From contig JACKLV010000024.1 in assembly GCA_024235755.1 (NCBI GenBank), forward strand, positions 1 through 24,507: 24,507 bases of DNA, written 5' to 3'. This document shows positions 8,066-14,823 of the stretch, piece after piece (the first letter of the stretch is position 1; each line of letters begins with the position of its first letter). A program made the translations under genes and the position numbers. Source of the DNA: Burkholderiales bacterium. Lineage in GTDB: Bacteria > Pseudomonadota > Gammaproteobacteria > Burkholderiales > Nitrosomonadaceae. Under the pieces are notes generated by a model that searched no databases, was not told where the DNA came from, and saw nothing but the letters and a program-made list of their open reading frames with translations.

Positions 8066-9034
8066 ATGACCGATCCTGAAAAGAACGCGCCGCTACCCGA
8101 AAAACTGCTCAAAACCATTGCCGCACAATGCATGCGTAGCGTCGCTCCGGACTATGCAGTTTTCGTCGATGCCTTGCTGGAGCGTTTCAAAACCGCCGCC
8201 GATGCTGTTATTCTGTATGGATCGTGCTTACGTACCGGCAATCTCGATGAAGGTATCGCTGATCTTTACGTACTGGTCGATGACTATAAACACGCATACA
8301 CGCAACGATATCTTAGCCTGCTGAATGCCTGGCTGGCGCCGAATGTGTTTTATCTCGAGGTGTCACATCAAGGAAGAACGCTGCGCGCCAAATACGCGGT
8401 AATTTCCACAGCCGACTTTGAAAAAGGCGCCCGATTCTGGTTTCATTCCTATATCTGGGCACGTTTTGCACAGCCATCGCGATTGCTTTATACGCGCGAC
8501 GATGCAAACCGGCAACGGATTTATCAAGCGTTTGCCTATTCAACGCTAACCTTTCTAAGGTCGGGCATGCGCGCACTGGAAAATTCCGCATTCACTGTGG
8601 AAGCACTCTGGACCCGCTGTCTGATGCTCAGCTACGGCGCCGAATTGCGGCCGGAAAACGAGACCCGTGCGCGGCATCTGGCAACTACGAACCTTATCGA
8701 TTTTACGCAATTGACACGGGCCGCCTACCCTGCGTTAACCGACCTACTCAGTTATCAGCCGGACAGCGATACCTATTTGTGCCAAAATACGCCACATACA
8801 CGCCGACGTGCATTACGGCACTGGATGCTGCGTCGCTGGCAGGGACGCGTTCTGTCAATCTTGCGTCTGTCAAAAGCCACTCTGACGTTCAGGGATTGCC
8901 TGGATTATGCCGCCTGGAAAATCGAGCGGCATACTGGCGTACAACTTGAAATCACACCGTGGTTGCGGCGGCATCCGATAATCTGGGGCTTTGTAGTCAT
9001 ATGGCAGGTGCTGCGCAAAGGCGCCATTCGCTGA
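8066..9034 (+). CDS. Tam41-like nucleotidyltransferase, putative CDP-diacylglycerol synthase
   Basis: A 322-residue protein with nucleotidyltransferase signatures: ILYGSCLRTGN (49-59), then IADLYVLVDDY (64-74) with acidic residues at D66, D72 and D73, KYAVIS (109-114), and FHSYIWARFAQPSRLLY (126-142). This order (YGS; D-L/F-x-V-x-V-D-D; K-Y-x-V-I; a Y-x-x-[AG]-R-x-x-x-P-x-x-[LV]-like segment) is that of mitochondrial Tam41, which makes CDP-diacylglycerol from phosphatidic acid and CTP for cardiolipin synthesis. It differs from the bacterial CdsA enzyme, an integral membrane protein. A hydrophobic C-terminus (about 300-317) may touch the membrane. Placed after a lipid kinase and a CDP-alcohol transferase, it completes a route from diacylglycerol to phospholipid. 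The family assignment is by motif recall, not by search. Confidence 0.7.
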   Translation: MTDPEKNAPLPEKLLKTIAAQCMRSVAPDYAVFVDALLERFKTAADAVILYGSCLRTGNLDEGIADLYVLVDDYKHAYTQRYLSLLNAWLAPNVFYLEVSHQGRTLRAKYAVISTADFEKGARFWFHSYIWARFAQPSRLLYTRDDANRQRIYQAFAYSTLTFLRSGMRALENSAFTVEALWTRCLMLSYGAELRPENETRARHLATTNLIDFTQLTRAAYPALTDLLSYQPDSDTYLCQNTPHTRRRALRHWMLRRWQGRVLSILRLSKATLTFRDCLDYAAWKIERHTGVQLEITPWLRRHPIIWGFVVIWQVLRKGAIR

Positions 9035-9080
9035 TTAGCGTGACATTATCCTAATCATACACAAATCACTGGGAGGAACC

Positions 9081-9728
9081 ATGAATTCAAAAACGCTGTT
9101 ATCCGCATTTATTTTTCTTCTTGTGCTTGGCGCTTGCTCAACTATGTACTACGAGGGCCTGGAGAAAATCGGCATTCCCAAACGGGATGTTATGGTTTAC
9201 CGAGTGGAGCAGGCGCGCGACACGCAGGAGGAAACCAAAGAACAGTTCAAATCGGCGCTTGCCCAGTTCACTGCGGCCACCCGCTTCAATGGCGGCGATC
9301 TGGAAGCAATTTATACCAAACTCAACGATGAATACGAAGCCAGTGTCGGTAAAGCTGATGAAGTCAGAAGCCGCATTGAAGACATCGAAGATGTCTCGCA
9401 AGCACTGTTTGCCGAGTGGGAGCAGGAAATCGCCCAGTACAGCAACGCCAATTTGAAACGCAGCAGTCAGGAAAAACTGAGCACCACAAAAACACATTAC
9501 CGGCAGCTCATCGCATCGATGAAAAAGGCTGAAGCCAAAATACAGCCGATACTGACCGTTTTCAGGGACCAAGTGATGTTTCTCAAACACAACTTGAATG
9601 CCCGCGCGATCGCATCGCTGAAAAGCGAGCTCGGCAGTATTGAATCAGATGTCTCCGCGTTAATTGCTTCGATGGAAGAATCAATCAATGAGGCCAATAC
9701 GTTTATTCATACCATGGAAAGTAAATAA
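9081..9728 (+). CDS. DUF2959-type lipoprotein with coiled coil
   Basis: A 215-residue secreted protein. A lipoprotein signal peptide ends in LVLGAC, with Cys19 as the lipidated residue and Ser at +2, which predicts outer-membrane sorting. The mature part begins STMYYEGLEKIGIPKRDVMVYRVEQARDTQEETKEQF, the recognisable opening of DUF2959 proteins, followed by long charged helices (about 40-210) likely to form coiled coils. Function is unknown. It is preceded by a strong ribosome-binding site (GGGAGG, 6 nt before ATG) and lies 46 nt after the Tam41-like gene, so it could be transcribed with the lipid operon or from its own promoter. Residue content is charged and cysteine-free apart from the lipobox. 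Confidence 0.85.
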   Translation: MNSKTLLSAFIFLLVLGACSTMYYEGLEKIGIPKRDVMVYRVEQARDTQEETKEQFKSALAQFTAATRFNGGDLEAIYTKLNDEYEASVGKADEVRSRIEDIEDVSQALFAEWEQEIAQYSNANLKRSSQEKLSTTKTHYRQLIASMKKAEAKIQPILTVFRDQVMFLKHNLNARAIASLKSELGSIESDVSALIASMEESINEANTFIHTMESK

Positions 9729-9835
9729 CCCTTTTTTGGATAGAGTACTGGCCACATCATACGTTATGATTGCCGTGCAACACGACGGTCAGCTTAATCG
9801 TAAAAATCACCTGAATTGATTAACTGGAGGCAAAA

Positions 9836-10873
9836 ATGCTCGGAATACTCGATATAATCATAGCGGTTTTCTTGATTTATGCACTGTTTTCCAGTCTGGT
9901 TAGCGGCATTAATGAGTTGATCGTACAAATGCTTGCGATGCGCGGGCGGGTTTTATTTGAAGGGATTGCAACCATGCTAGGCGAACTGCCCAAAGAAACA
10001 GGCCCCGCCATTCAAAGATGGTACAAAAATTCGATGCGCAGACTCGGATTCGTAGACAAGCGGAAAGCGCATCTAACCACCCTGCTCTACCAGCAACCGT
10101 TAATCGATACCTTATCGCCACCGGGCAACTCAAAACCATCGTATATACCACCGGCTGTTTTTTCATCAGCATTGGTACAAATGCTGACCAACAATAATGC
10201 TTCCGTGGACGCAGTTCGGCAATCGCTGGCTGATCGCACCACCCCGTTGAACAAATTGCTGGGGCCGATGTTCGACGAGGCCAACGATAATCTGGAAAAA
10301 TTCAAAATCAAGATTGAAAATCACTATAACGCCGTCATGGACAGAGTCGGCGGATGGTATAAACGCCGTTCTCAATTTATGATATTTGTCATTGCATTTG
10401 TACTGGCGCTTGGCTTCAACGTTGACTCGGTTTATATCGTACAGCAAATGCAGAAAAATCCTGAGCAGGTTGAAAAACTTGTAGAGATCGCCGCAACCTA
10501 TTCAAATAAAACAAATGAAAACAACGACGCCACAATCACCACAAGTAGCGACCAGAAATCCGATGCTTCTGAAGAATTGTTGAAAAATATCAGAGAACTG
10601 AAAATAGAAGTCAACGACTTCAGGAATCTGGGATTACCGGTAGGCTGGCATATCTCTCAGCCAATTACTGTTGAGCAAACTGCCACAGCACAAAAAACAG
10701 AAAAACAGTTTTCGACATTGAACTTTACTTTGTTACCGGGTCAGGACAACCTGTTGCTGGTCGTTATCGGGTGGATGATCACCGCACTGGCCGGTACACT
10801 TGGCGCGCCGTTCTGGTTCGATGCAATTTCCAAACTGTTTGCGATACGCGGAACCGGCAAGAAACCGGAATGA
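9836..10873 (+). CDS. Uncharacterised membrane protein with three predicted TM segments
   Basis: A 345-residue protein that I recognise only as a widespread conserved hypothetical. Hydrophobic segments are at about 3-30, 180-200 and 300-330. The stretch TALAGTLGAPFWFDAISKLF near the C-terminus, followed by a polar tail (RGTGKKPE), is the most family-like feature. Between TM1 and TM2 is a helical, mostly polar region (about 40-175). Between TM2 and TM3 is a low-complexity Asn/Thr/Ser-rich region (about 222-245), probably a disordered loop. A good ribosome-binding site (TGGAGG) precedes ATG 9836. The gap to the lipoprotein gene is 107 nt. No function is assigned. Confidence 0.75.
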   Translation: MLGILDIIIAVFLIYALFSSLVSGINELIVQMLAMRGRVLFEGIATMLGELPKETGPAIQRWYKNSMRRLGFVDKRKAHLTTLLYQQPLIDTLSPPGNSKPSYIPPAVFSSALVQMLTNNNASVDAVRQSLADRTTPLNKLLGPMFDEANDNLEKFKIKIENHYNAVMDRVGGWYKRRSQFMIFVIAFVLALGFNVDSVYIVQQMQKNPEQVEKLVEIAATYSNKTNENNDATITTSSDQKSDASEELLKNIRELKIEVNDFRNLGLPVGWHISQPITVEQTATAQKTEKQFSTLNFTLLPGQDNLLLVVIGWMITALAGTLGAPFWFDAISKLFAIRGTGKKPE

Positions 10874-10962
10874 ACGGGTATGGATGACGTCAACTGCCGC
10901 AGCACTTATTTTTTGAAACATCCGTCATCTTCGAAGGTACCGTTTCCGGCGAATGGGTTAAT

Positions 10963-10991
10963 TTGACAGCCTATACACCATCCAGTACATT
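10963..10991 (+). promoter_or_regulatory. Sigma-70 promoter for the PAN-domain gene
   Basis: A perfect -35 TTGACA (10963-10968) and a -10 TACATT (10986-10991) are separated by exactly 17 nt. Transcription would begin near 10998, giving a leader of about 50 nt that ends with AGGAGG before ATG 11048. Confidence 0.6.
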
Positions 10992-11047
10992 GAATAGCAG
11001 AAAACTGGGAAATACTCCTCAAATACAACCTCAGGAGGAAAAAGCTC

Positions 11048-11650
11048 ATGCAAAATTCTGCTCAATCAGCTCAAACAAGCCGCCGTACGACTATGTTGGC
11101 ACTGTTCATTATCACCTGTTTGTTTGGCTGGAAACTCAGTATGGCCAACCCGATGGGGCAAGCGGAATTCCAGTACGATCGTCCTGGCGGCGATTACCAT
11201 CAATACAAAGCAAACAGTTTCAGCCAGTGCGCCAGTTCCTGCGCGACCAACGCCAAGTGCCGGGCTTATACCTACGTCAATCAGACAAACATGTGCTGGT
11301 TGAAAGACTCAGTTCCCAAACGCAAAGCCAATAACTGCTGCGTTTCCGGTATTAAAATTATGGGCGAGAAAGAAATAGGATTTGACCGTCCGGGCTCGGA
11401 TATTAAACCCGGATTCGATGTCGATATGTATTCCTCGGAATGTGAAAATGCATGCAAAAATAATTCAACATGCCGTGCCTATACATTGGTCAAACCCGGA
11501 ATACAAGGACAAAGCGCCAAATGCTGGCTGAAATATGAAAAACCGGCAAAGGTTAAAAACACCTGTTGCATTTCAGCAGTCAAATTGACTAAACCGCCGG
11601 TACGGATAAATCGTCAGGACATGTCAATACAATTACCCGGTAACAATTGA
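11048..11650 (+). CDS. Secreted protein with two PAN/apple-type domains
   Basis: A 200-residue exported protein. A signal peptide (about 1-33, hydrophobic core TMLALFIITCLFGW, likely cut after SMA) is followed by two PAN_4-like repeats at about 41-104 and 110-180. Each opens with F-D/Y-D-R-P-G-x-D and carries C-x3-C-x5-C-R-A-Y-T followed by C-W-L-K and a final C-C pair (Cys61/65/71/83/97/98 and Cys132/136/142/159/173/174). The matching cysteine spacing implies disulfide-bonded domains folding in the periplasm or outside. PAN domains bind proteins or carbohydrates; the ligand is unknown. It has its own promoter and an ideal ribosome-binding site. It is the last gene of the plus-strand block and ends 31 nt from the convergent sixA gene. 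Confidence 0.85.
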   Translation: MQNSAQSAQTSRRTTMLALFIITCLFGWKLSMANPMGQAEFQYDRPGGDYHQYKANSFSQCASSCATNAKCRAYTYVNQTNMCWLKDSVPKRKANNCCVSGIKIMGEKEIGFDRPGSDIKPGFDVDMYSSECENACKNNSTCRAYTLVKPGIQGQSAKCWLKYEKPAKVKNTCCISAVKLTKPPVRINRQDMSIQLPGNN

Positions 11651-11681
11651 TTCAAATTACATTCGACTTAATCTAAATTTC

Positions 11682-12197
11682 CTAAAGCACTTCTTTCGGC
11701 CGGGACAGGCTGTAGAGCACGCAGTGTTTATCCGAAATATCCCGCCATTGACTTTCCAACGCGATTTTTGCAACCGCGCATGTTGTCATCAACTTGCCGT
11801 CGGTTCTCGGCTTTGCCTGTTTGCATAACACCTGTAACAGTAAATCCAGCCCCGGGTTATGACCGATCAGCAGCACAGACTGATCCTGCTCAGGCAATGC
11901 ACGGACGGTATCCATTAATGTATCCAGGCTGGCTGCGTAAACCCGGTTGTCAAAATTGATGTCCTGGGTTTGAATGTCGAGTGCATGGGAGAAAATCAGC
12001 GCCGTTTGGTATGCCCGCAGCGCAGGTGAGCTGATAATTGTCGTAGGTTTGTTGGCCTGCTTTGCCAGCCAGGCAGCCATCTTCGGTGCATCTGCAACAC
12101 CGCGCTTCGAAAGCGGGCGCTCGAAATCGCTGACCGCTTCTTTTTTCCAGTCGGATTTTGCGTGACGTAATAAATACAATAAGTGTGACACAATCAT
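11682..12197 (-). CDS. sixA: Phosphohistidine phosphatase SixA
   Basis: A 171-residue histidine-phosphatase-fold protein. LLRHAKSDW (residues 9-17) gives the catalytic Arg11-His12, FERPLSKRG follows at about 27-35, and LIGHNPGLDLLL carries the second catalytic His. This matches SixA, which removes phosphate from histidine phosphotransfer proteins. In E. coli it acts on the nitrogen phosphotransferase system. The frame can be extended to a TTG at 12224, but ATG 12197 puts the RHA motif at the usual distance from the N-terminus and has GAGG just upstream, so I prefer it. It lies 46 nt after the ParA-type gene and is probably in the same transcript. SixA genes are often found beside CHAD genes. 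Confidence 0.88.
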   Translation of the reverse strand: MIVSHLLYLLRHAKSDWKKEAVSDFERPLSKRGVADAPKMAAWLAKQANKPTTIISSPALRAYQTALIFSHALDIQTQDINFDNRVYAASLDTLMDTVRALPEQDQSVLLIGHNPGLDLLLQVLCKQAKPRTDGKLMTTCAVAKIALESQWRDISDKHCVLYSLSRPKEVL

Positions 12198-12243
12198 TGG
12201 CCTCGATAAACGTACAAGTTTCAAGCTGTAACGATCATAACGA

Positions 12244-12984
12244 TCAAGTTAAGATGGTTTTTATTTCTTTCCAGAGCGCCTGGTAAGCCTTTGCCGCCCG
12301 GCTGTTTCCGGCGAAGACAGGAACTGGCTGACGATATACGCCCATTCGTTCAACGTCACTGGCATAAGGAATACTGGTATTCAATACCCGGACATGCTGT
12401 GGCGGGTTCTCGACGATCTGTTTGTGCAGTTTTTTTCGGCTGTCCGCCATGGAAAAAAAAGTGATAATTTTTGCATGATCGATATCCAGCTTTTTGCAAA
12501 AATCGACAATCTGATCCAATGTCCGCAAAGACAGTGTCGTCGGGATGGTTGGCACAATAACAGCATCGGCCGCAATCAACGTATTTTCCGATACCAGTGA
12601 AATGCTGGGCGGACAATCCAGAAAGATAAAATCGTAATCGCCAGCCAGTGGTTTGAGCAGCTTCCGTATACGTGTATCCGATTTTTTAATTTCATCCAGT
12701 TGCAAATCGAGATTGCGGTAAGAAAAATCGGCAGGTATCAGATCAAGATTGCTGTAGTCAGTACCTTTGATCGCATCTTCAAGTGTTTTCTTGCCAGTGA
12801 GCAGACCCTTACTGCCTTTTTTGACTTTGGGTTTGATCCGGAAATAAAAACTGGCGGCGCCTTGCGGGTCCAGATCCCAGACCAGTGTACGGGCGCCTTC
12901 ATGCGCCGCAAGGTAGGCCAAGTTAACAGCGGCGGCTGTTTTACCGATTCCACCTTTGATATTGTAGCACGCAACGATTTTCAT
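12244..12984 (-). CDS. ParA/MinD-type ATPase
   Basis: A 246-residue P-loop ATPase with the deviant Walker A motif KGGIGKT (10-16, signature Lys10 and Lys15), Walker A' DLDPQG (37-42) and Walker B FIFLDCPPS (119-127). These are hallmarks of ParA-type cargo-positioning ATPases, which dimerise on ATP and bind DNA or membrane. No ParB, centromere-like repeat or origin is adjacent, so chromosome or plasmid partition is unlikely. The start codon overlaps the stop of the upstream CHAD gene (ATGA), which implies translational coupling and a joint function. Positioning of a CHAD-bound body such as a polyphosphate granule is a plausible inference. There is no N-terminal extension and no C-terminal amphipathic helix clear enough to call MinD. 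Confidence 0.85.
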   Translation of the reverse strand: MKIVACYNIKGGIGKTAAAVNLAYLAAHEGARTLVWDLDPQGAASFYFRIKPKVKKGSKGLLTGKKTLEDAIKGTDYSNLDLIPADFSYRNLDLQLDEIKKSDTRIRKLLKPLAGDYDFIFLDCPPSISLVSENTLIAADAVIVPTIPTTLSLRTLDQIVDFCKKLDIDHAKIITFFSMADSRKKLHKQIVENPPQHVRVLNTSIPYASDVERMGVYRQPVPVFAGNSRAAKAYQALWKEIKTILT

Positions 12985-14609
12985 TCTGTGACACCTTCGA
13001 GTTGTTGAACTTGCAATGCTTCAACAAATGCGGCTTTATTTTCGGGTTGGGTGAATGACTCAAAACGGCGGCCGAATTCAGCGCGTAACGCCATTTTACG
13101 TTCGTTCAGTTTTTCCACCAATACGCCCATTGCCATGATTGTTCTGGTATCCGCCAGACCTTCCTGCTGCATTTGCTCCGCAAAACCGTTTAACTGTCCA
13201 ATCTGTACGCATAAATCCTGAAAATCGCCCAGATTGTCCTGCAATTGCTTGAGCGTTTTCAATAGTTTTTTAATCGATTTTCCGGAATAATAAGCTTGAA
13301 AAAATTCGATCAGATAACGAAACTTTTTACAGCTTTTTCGCAGTTCATGCAAATCCTCATCATGCGATTGCGGTGTAATTGATCCACCCTCCTTGAGTAT
13401 ACGTTTGTACAGCTTCCAGATACGCTGCCGGGCAACAATGCTGGCCGGTTTCGCCGCATTAACTATCTCCTGCGCCTGACCTTGCTGTGATGGCTCTTCC
13501 AACAATGGCATATCGACGTTTGTCAGCAGCTTTTGCCATTCACCGGCAAGTTTCCGGTAGCGTTTAGAATCAAGTACGCGGCACAGGCGTGCATGCTCAA
13601 TTTTCCAGTGACGCTGCAGAAATAAACGAAACTTCTCAAGATGCTGTTGCAATTCTTTCGGAAGCGACTGTACATAGCCGTCGAATTTAAGTAAATACAT
13701 GTCCAAATCGCGCGTCGGCGTTGTCACCGATCCCAGCCAGGAAAATTCACGTTTAAAATAGGTTAGTAGATTGTCCGGGAGAACATGCTTGATCTGCCCC
13801 AGCATCGAACGGACTCGTCTTACCGCAACACGATAATCGTGAAGAAATTCCGTATCAATAGCTTCACGCAACCCGGGTTCATTAATCTGCATGACGCCGA
13901 ACAATTGCTGCAACAAAATCCGCTCTGCTTCCCAGGTATTGAACGATCGCTTAAGCCCGCAGTTAACGGCGGACTTACCGGAATCCGGCGCTTGACCGGT
14001 AATTGCGAGCACTTCATCAAGCAGTGTTTCATGCACCCGCGGCAATTTCAGCTGCCCGGTAATAAGCTGCATAACCCGCTTAAACACTTTCTCATAGCCT
14101 CTGACAGGACAAACAATTAAACGGCCGGCGGGCTGCTTGCTGTCGGAAGGTTTCTGTATTGCATAGTGCTCGACCTGAAGTAACACCAGCGTTTTGTGCT
14201 CTTCATTCAAAATAAGCAGCTGTTTGCGCTTGACGGTTAACACCGCAACCGTCATTAACGCCCTTATTCCCAATACATCATCAAGTAACTTACGATACGT
14301 TTGATGGTTAACATCTTTCGAAAACCGGGGTACGCTGTTCAACGGCAGTTCGCAAATGCTGCTACCTGTTTTTTTATCATGGATAAAGAAGATTCCATCA
14401 CGACTTTTGGTACGTTTGCTCGCCGTCTCATGCCAGGTGCAGACATAATTTCTGCGGTACATCCGCCAGTCGAAAGAATCCAGATAATGGCGTTTTAAGC
14501 GCGTATGGTCGGTTTCATACAAAGCAAATTCCTGCTGCAGCAATGTAAAAATTGCATCACTATCGGTTTGCTGCGCAAGAACAAATTGAGCATTGTGTAA
14601 AGATTTCAT
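12981..14609 (-). CDS. CHAD-domain protein with degenerate CYTH-like N-terminus
   Basis: A 542-residue protein. The C-terminal region (about 225-510) is a CHAD helical domain with its basic signatures HDYRVAVRRVRSML (257-270) and HELRKSCKKFRYL (421-433). These His/Arg/Lys patches bind polyphosphate, and CHAD proteins are found on polyphosphate granules in other bacteria. Residues 1-200 look like a CYTH/triphosphate-tunnel domain (YLDSFDWRMYRR at 42-53 resembles the family's Y-F-D-T-x-D-x-x-L), but the N-terminal E-x-E-x-K catalytic motif is absent, so triphosphatase activity is doubtful. It is the first gene of a probable CHAD-ParA-SixA operon. No strong ribosome-binding site precedes ATG 14609. 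Confidence 0.85.
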   Translation of the reverse strand: MKSLHNAQFVLAQQTDSDAIFTLLQQEFALYETDHTRLKRHYLDSFDWRMYRRNYVCTWHETASKRTKSRDGIFFIHDKKTGSSICELPLNSVPRFSKDVNHQTYRKLLDDVLGIRALMTVAVLTVKRKQLLILNEEHKTLVLLQVEHYAIQKPSDSKQPAGRLIVCPVRGYEKVFKRVMQLITGQLKLPRVHETLLDEVLAITGQAPDSGKSAVNCGLKRSFNTWEAERILLQQLFGVMQINEPGLREAIDTEFLHDYRVAVRRVRSMLGQIKHVLPDNLLTYFKREFSWLGSVTTPTRDLDMYLLKFDGYVQSLPKELQQHLEKFRLFLQRHWKIEHARLCRVLDSKRYRKLAGEWQKLLTNVDMPLLEEPSQQGQAQEIVNAAKPASIVARQRIWKLYKRILKEGGSITPQSHDEDLHELRKSCKKFRYLIEFFQAYYSGKSIKKLLKTLKQLQDNLGDFQDLCVQIGQLNGFAEQMQQEGLADTRTIMAMGVLVEKLNERKMALRAEFGRRFESFTQPENKAAFVEALQVQQLEGVTE

Positions 14610-14642
14610 CGCTTGGAACCATACGGCATTTCAACTGTAACT

Positions 14643-14653
14643 GTAACCGTTAC
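14643..14653. promoter_or_regulatory. Palindrome GTAAC-C-GTTAC upstream of the CHAD gene
   Basis: An 11-bp perfect palindrome with one central base lies in the leader between the predicted promoter and ATG 14609. It is flanked by a repeat of CTGTAA. It is a possible operator or leader structure; chance is not excluded. Confidence 0.3.
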
Positions 14654-14725
14654 TGCCACATTAGCCGCCACCTTAATCGTCAGTCGTCAGGATTTGTTGC
14701 ACCGACTGTTTTGAGTTTATCATTA

Positions 14726-14754
14726 TATAAACTGTTCAATGTAATTGTAGTCAA
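14726..14754 (-). promoter_or_regulatory. Predicted sigma-70 promoter for the CHAD-ParA-SixA operon
   Basis: On the minus strand, -35 TTGACT (14754-14749) and -10 TTTATA (14731-14726) are 17 nt apart, and the overlapping sequence also contains TATAAT. The start point would fall near 14718, about 110 nt before ATG 14609. Confidence 0.4.
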
Positions 14755-14768
14755 GTTGAACGGTGATC

Positions 14769-14785
14769 GGCTGGCGCCACCAGCC
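14769..14785 (-). terminator. Short GC hairpin after the lipid kinase gene
   Basis: GGCTGG and CCAGCC form a 6-bp stem with a 5-nt loop, 38 nt past the kinase stop codon. No T-run follows on the minus strand, so it is at best a weak or factor-assisted terminator. Confidence 0.25.
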
Positions 14786-14823
14786 TCTCGTTCAAGACTG
14801 CATTCAAGCAAGATAAGCTATTT

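Noticed and set aside
9138..9590. A 150-codon open frame on the minus strand
   Set aside because: Antisense to the DUF2959 lipoprotein, which has a lipobox and a strong ribosome-binding site.
10963..11334. A 123-codon frame starting with TTG at the PAN gene
   Set aside because: Its start codon is the -35 element of the PAN promoter, and most of it overlaps the PAN gene in another frame.
12244..12984. Plasmid or chromosome partition locus
   Set aside because: There is no ParB gene, no centromere-like repeats and no replication genes near the ParA-type ATPase.
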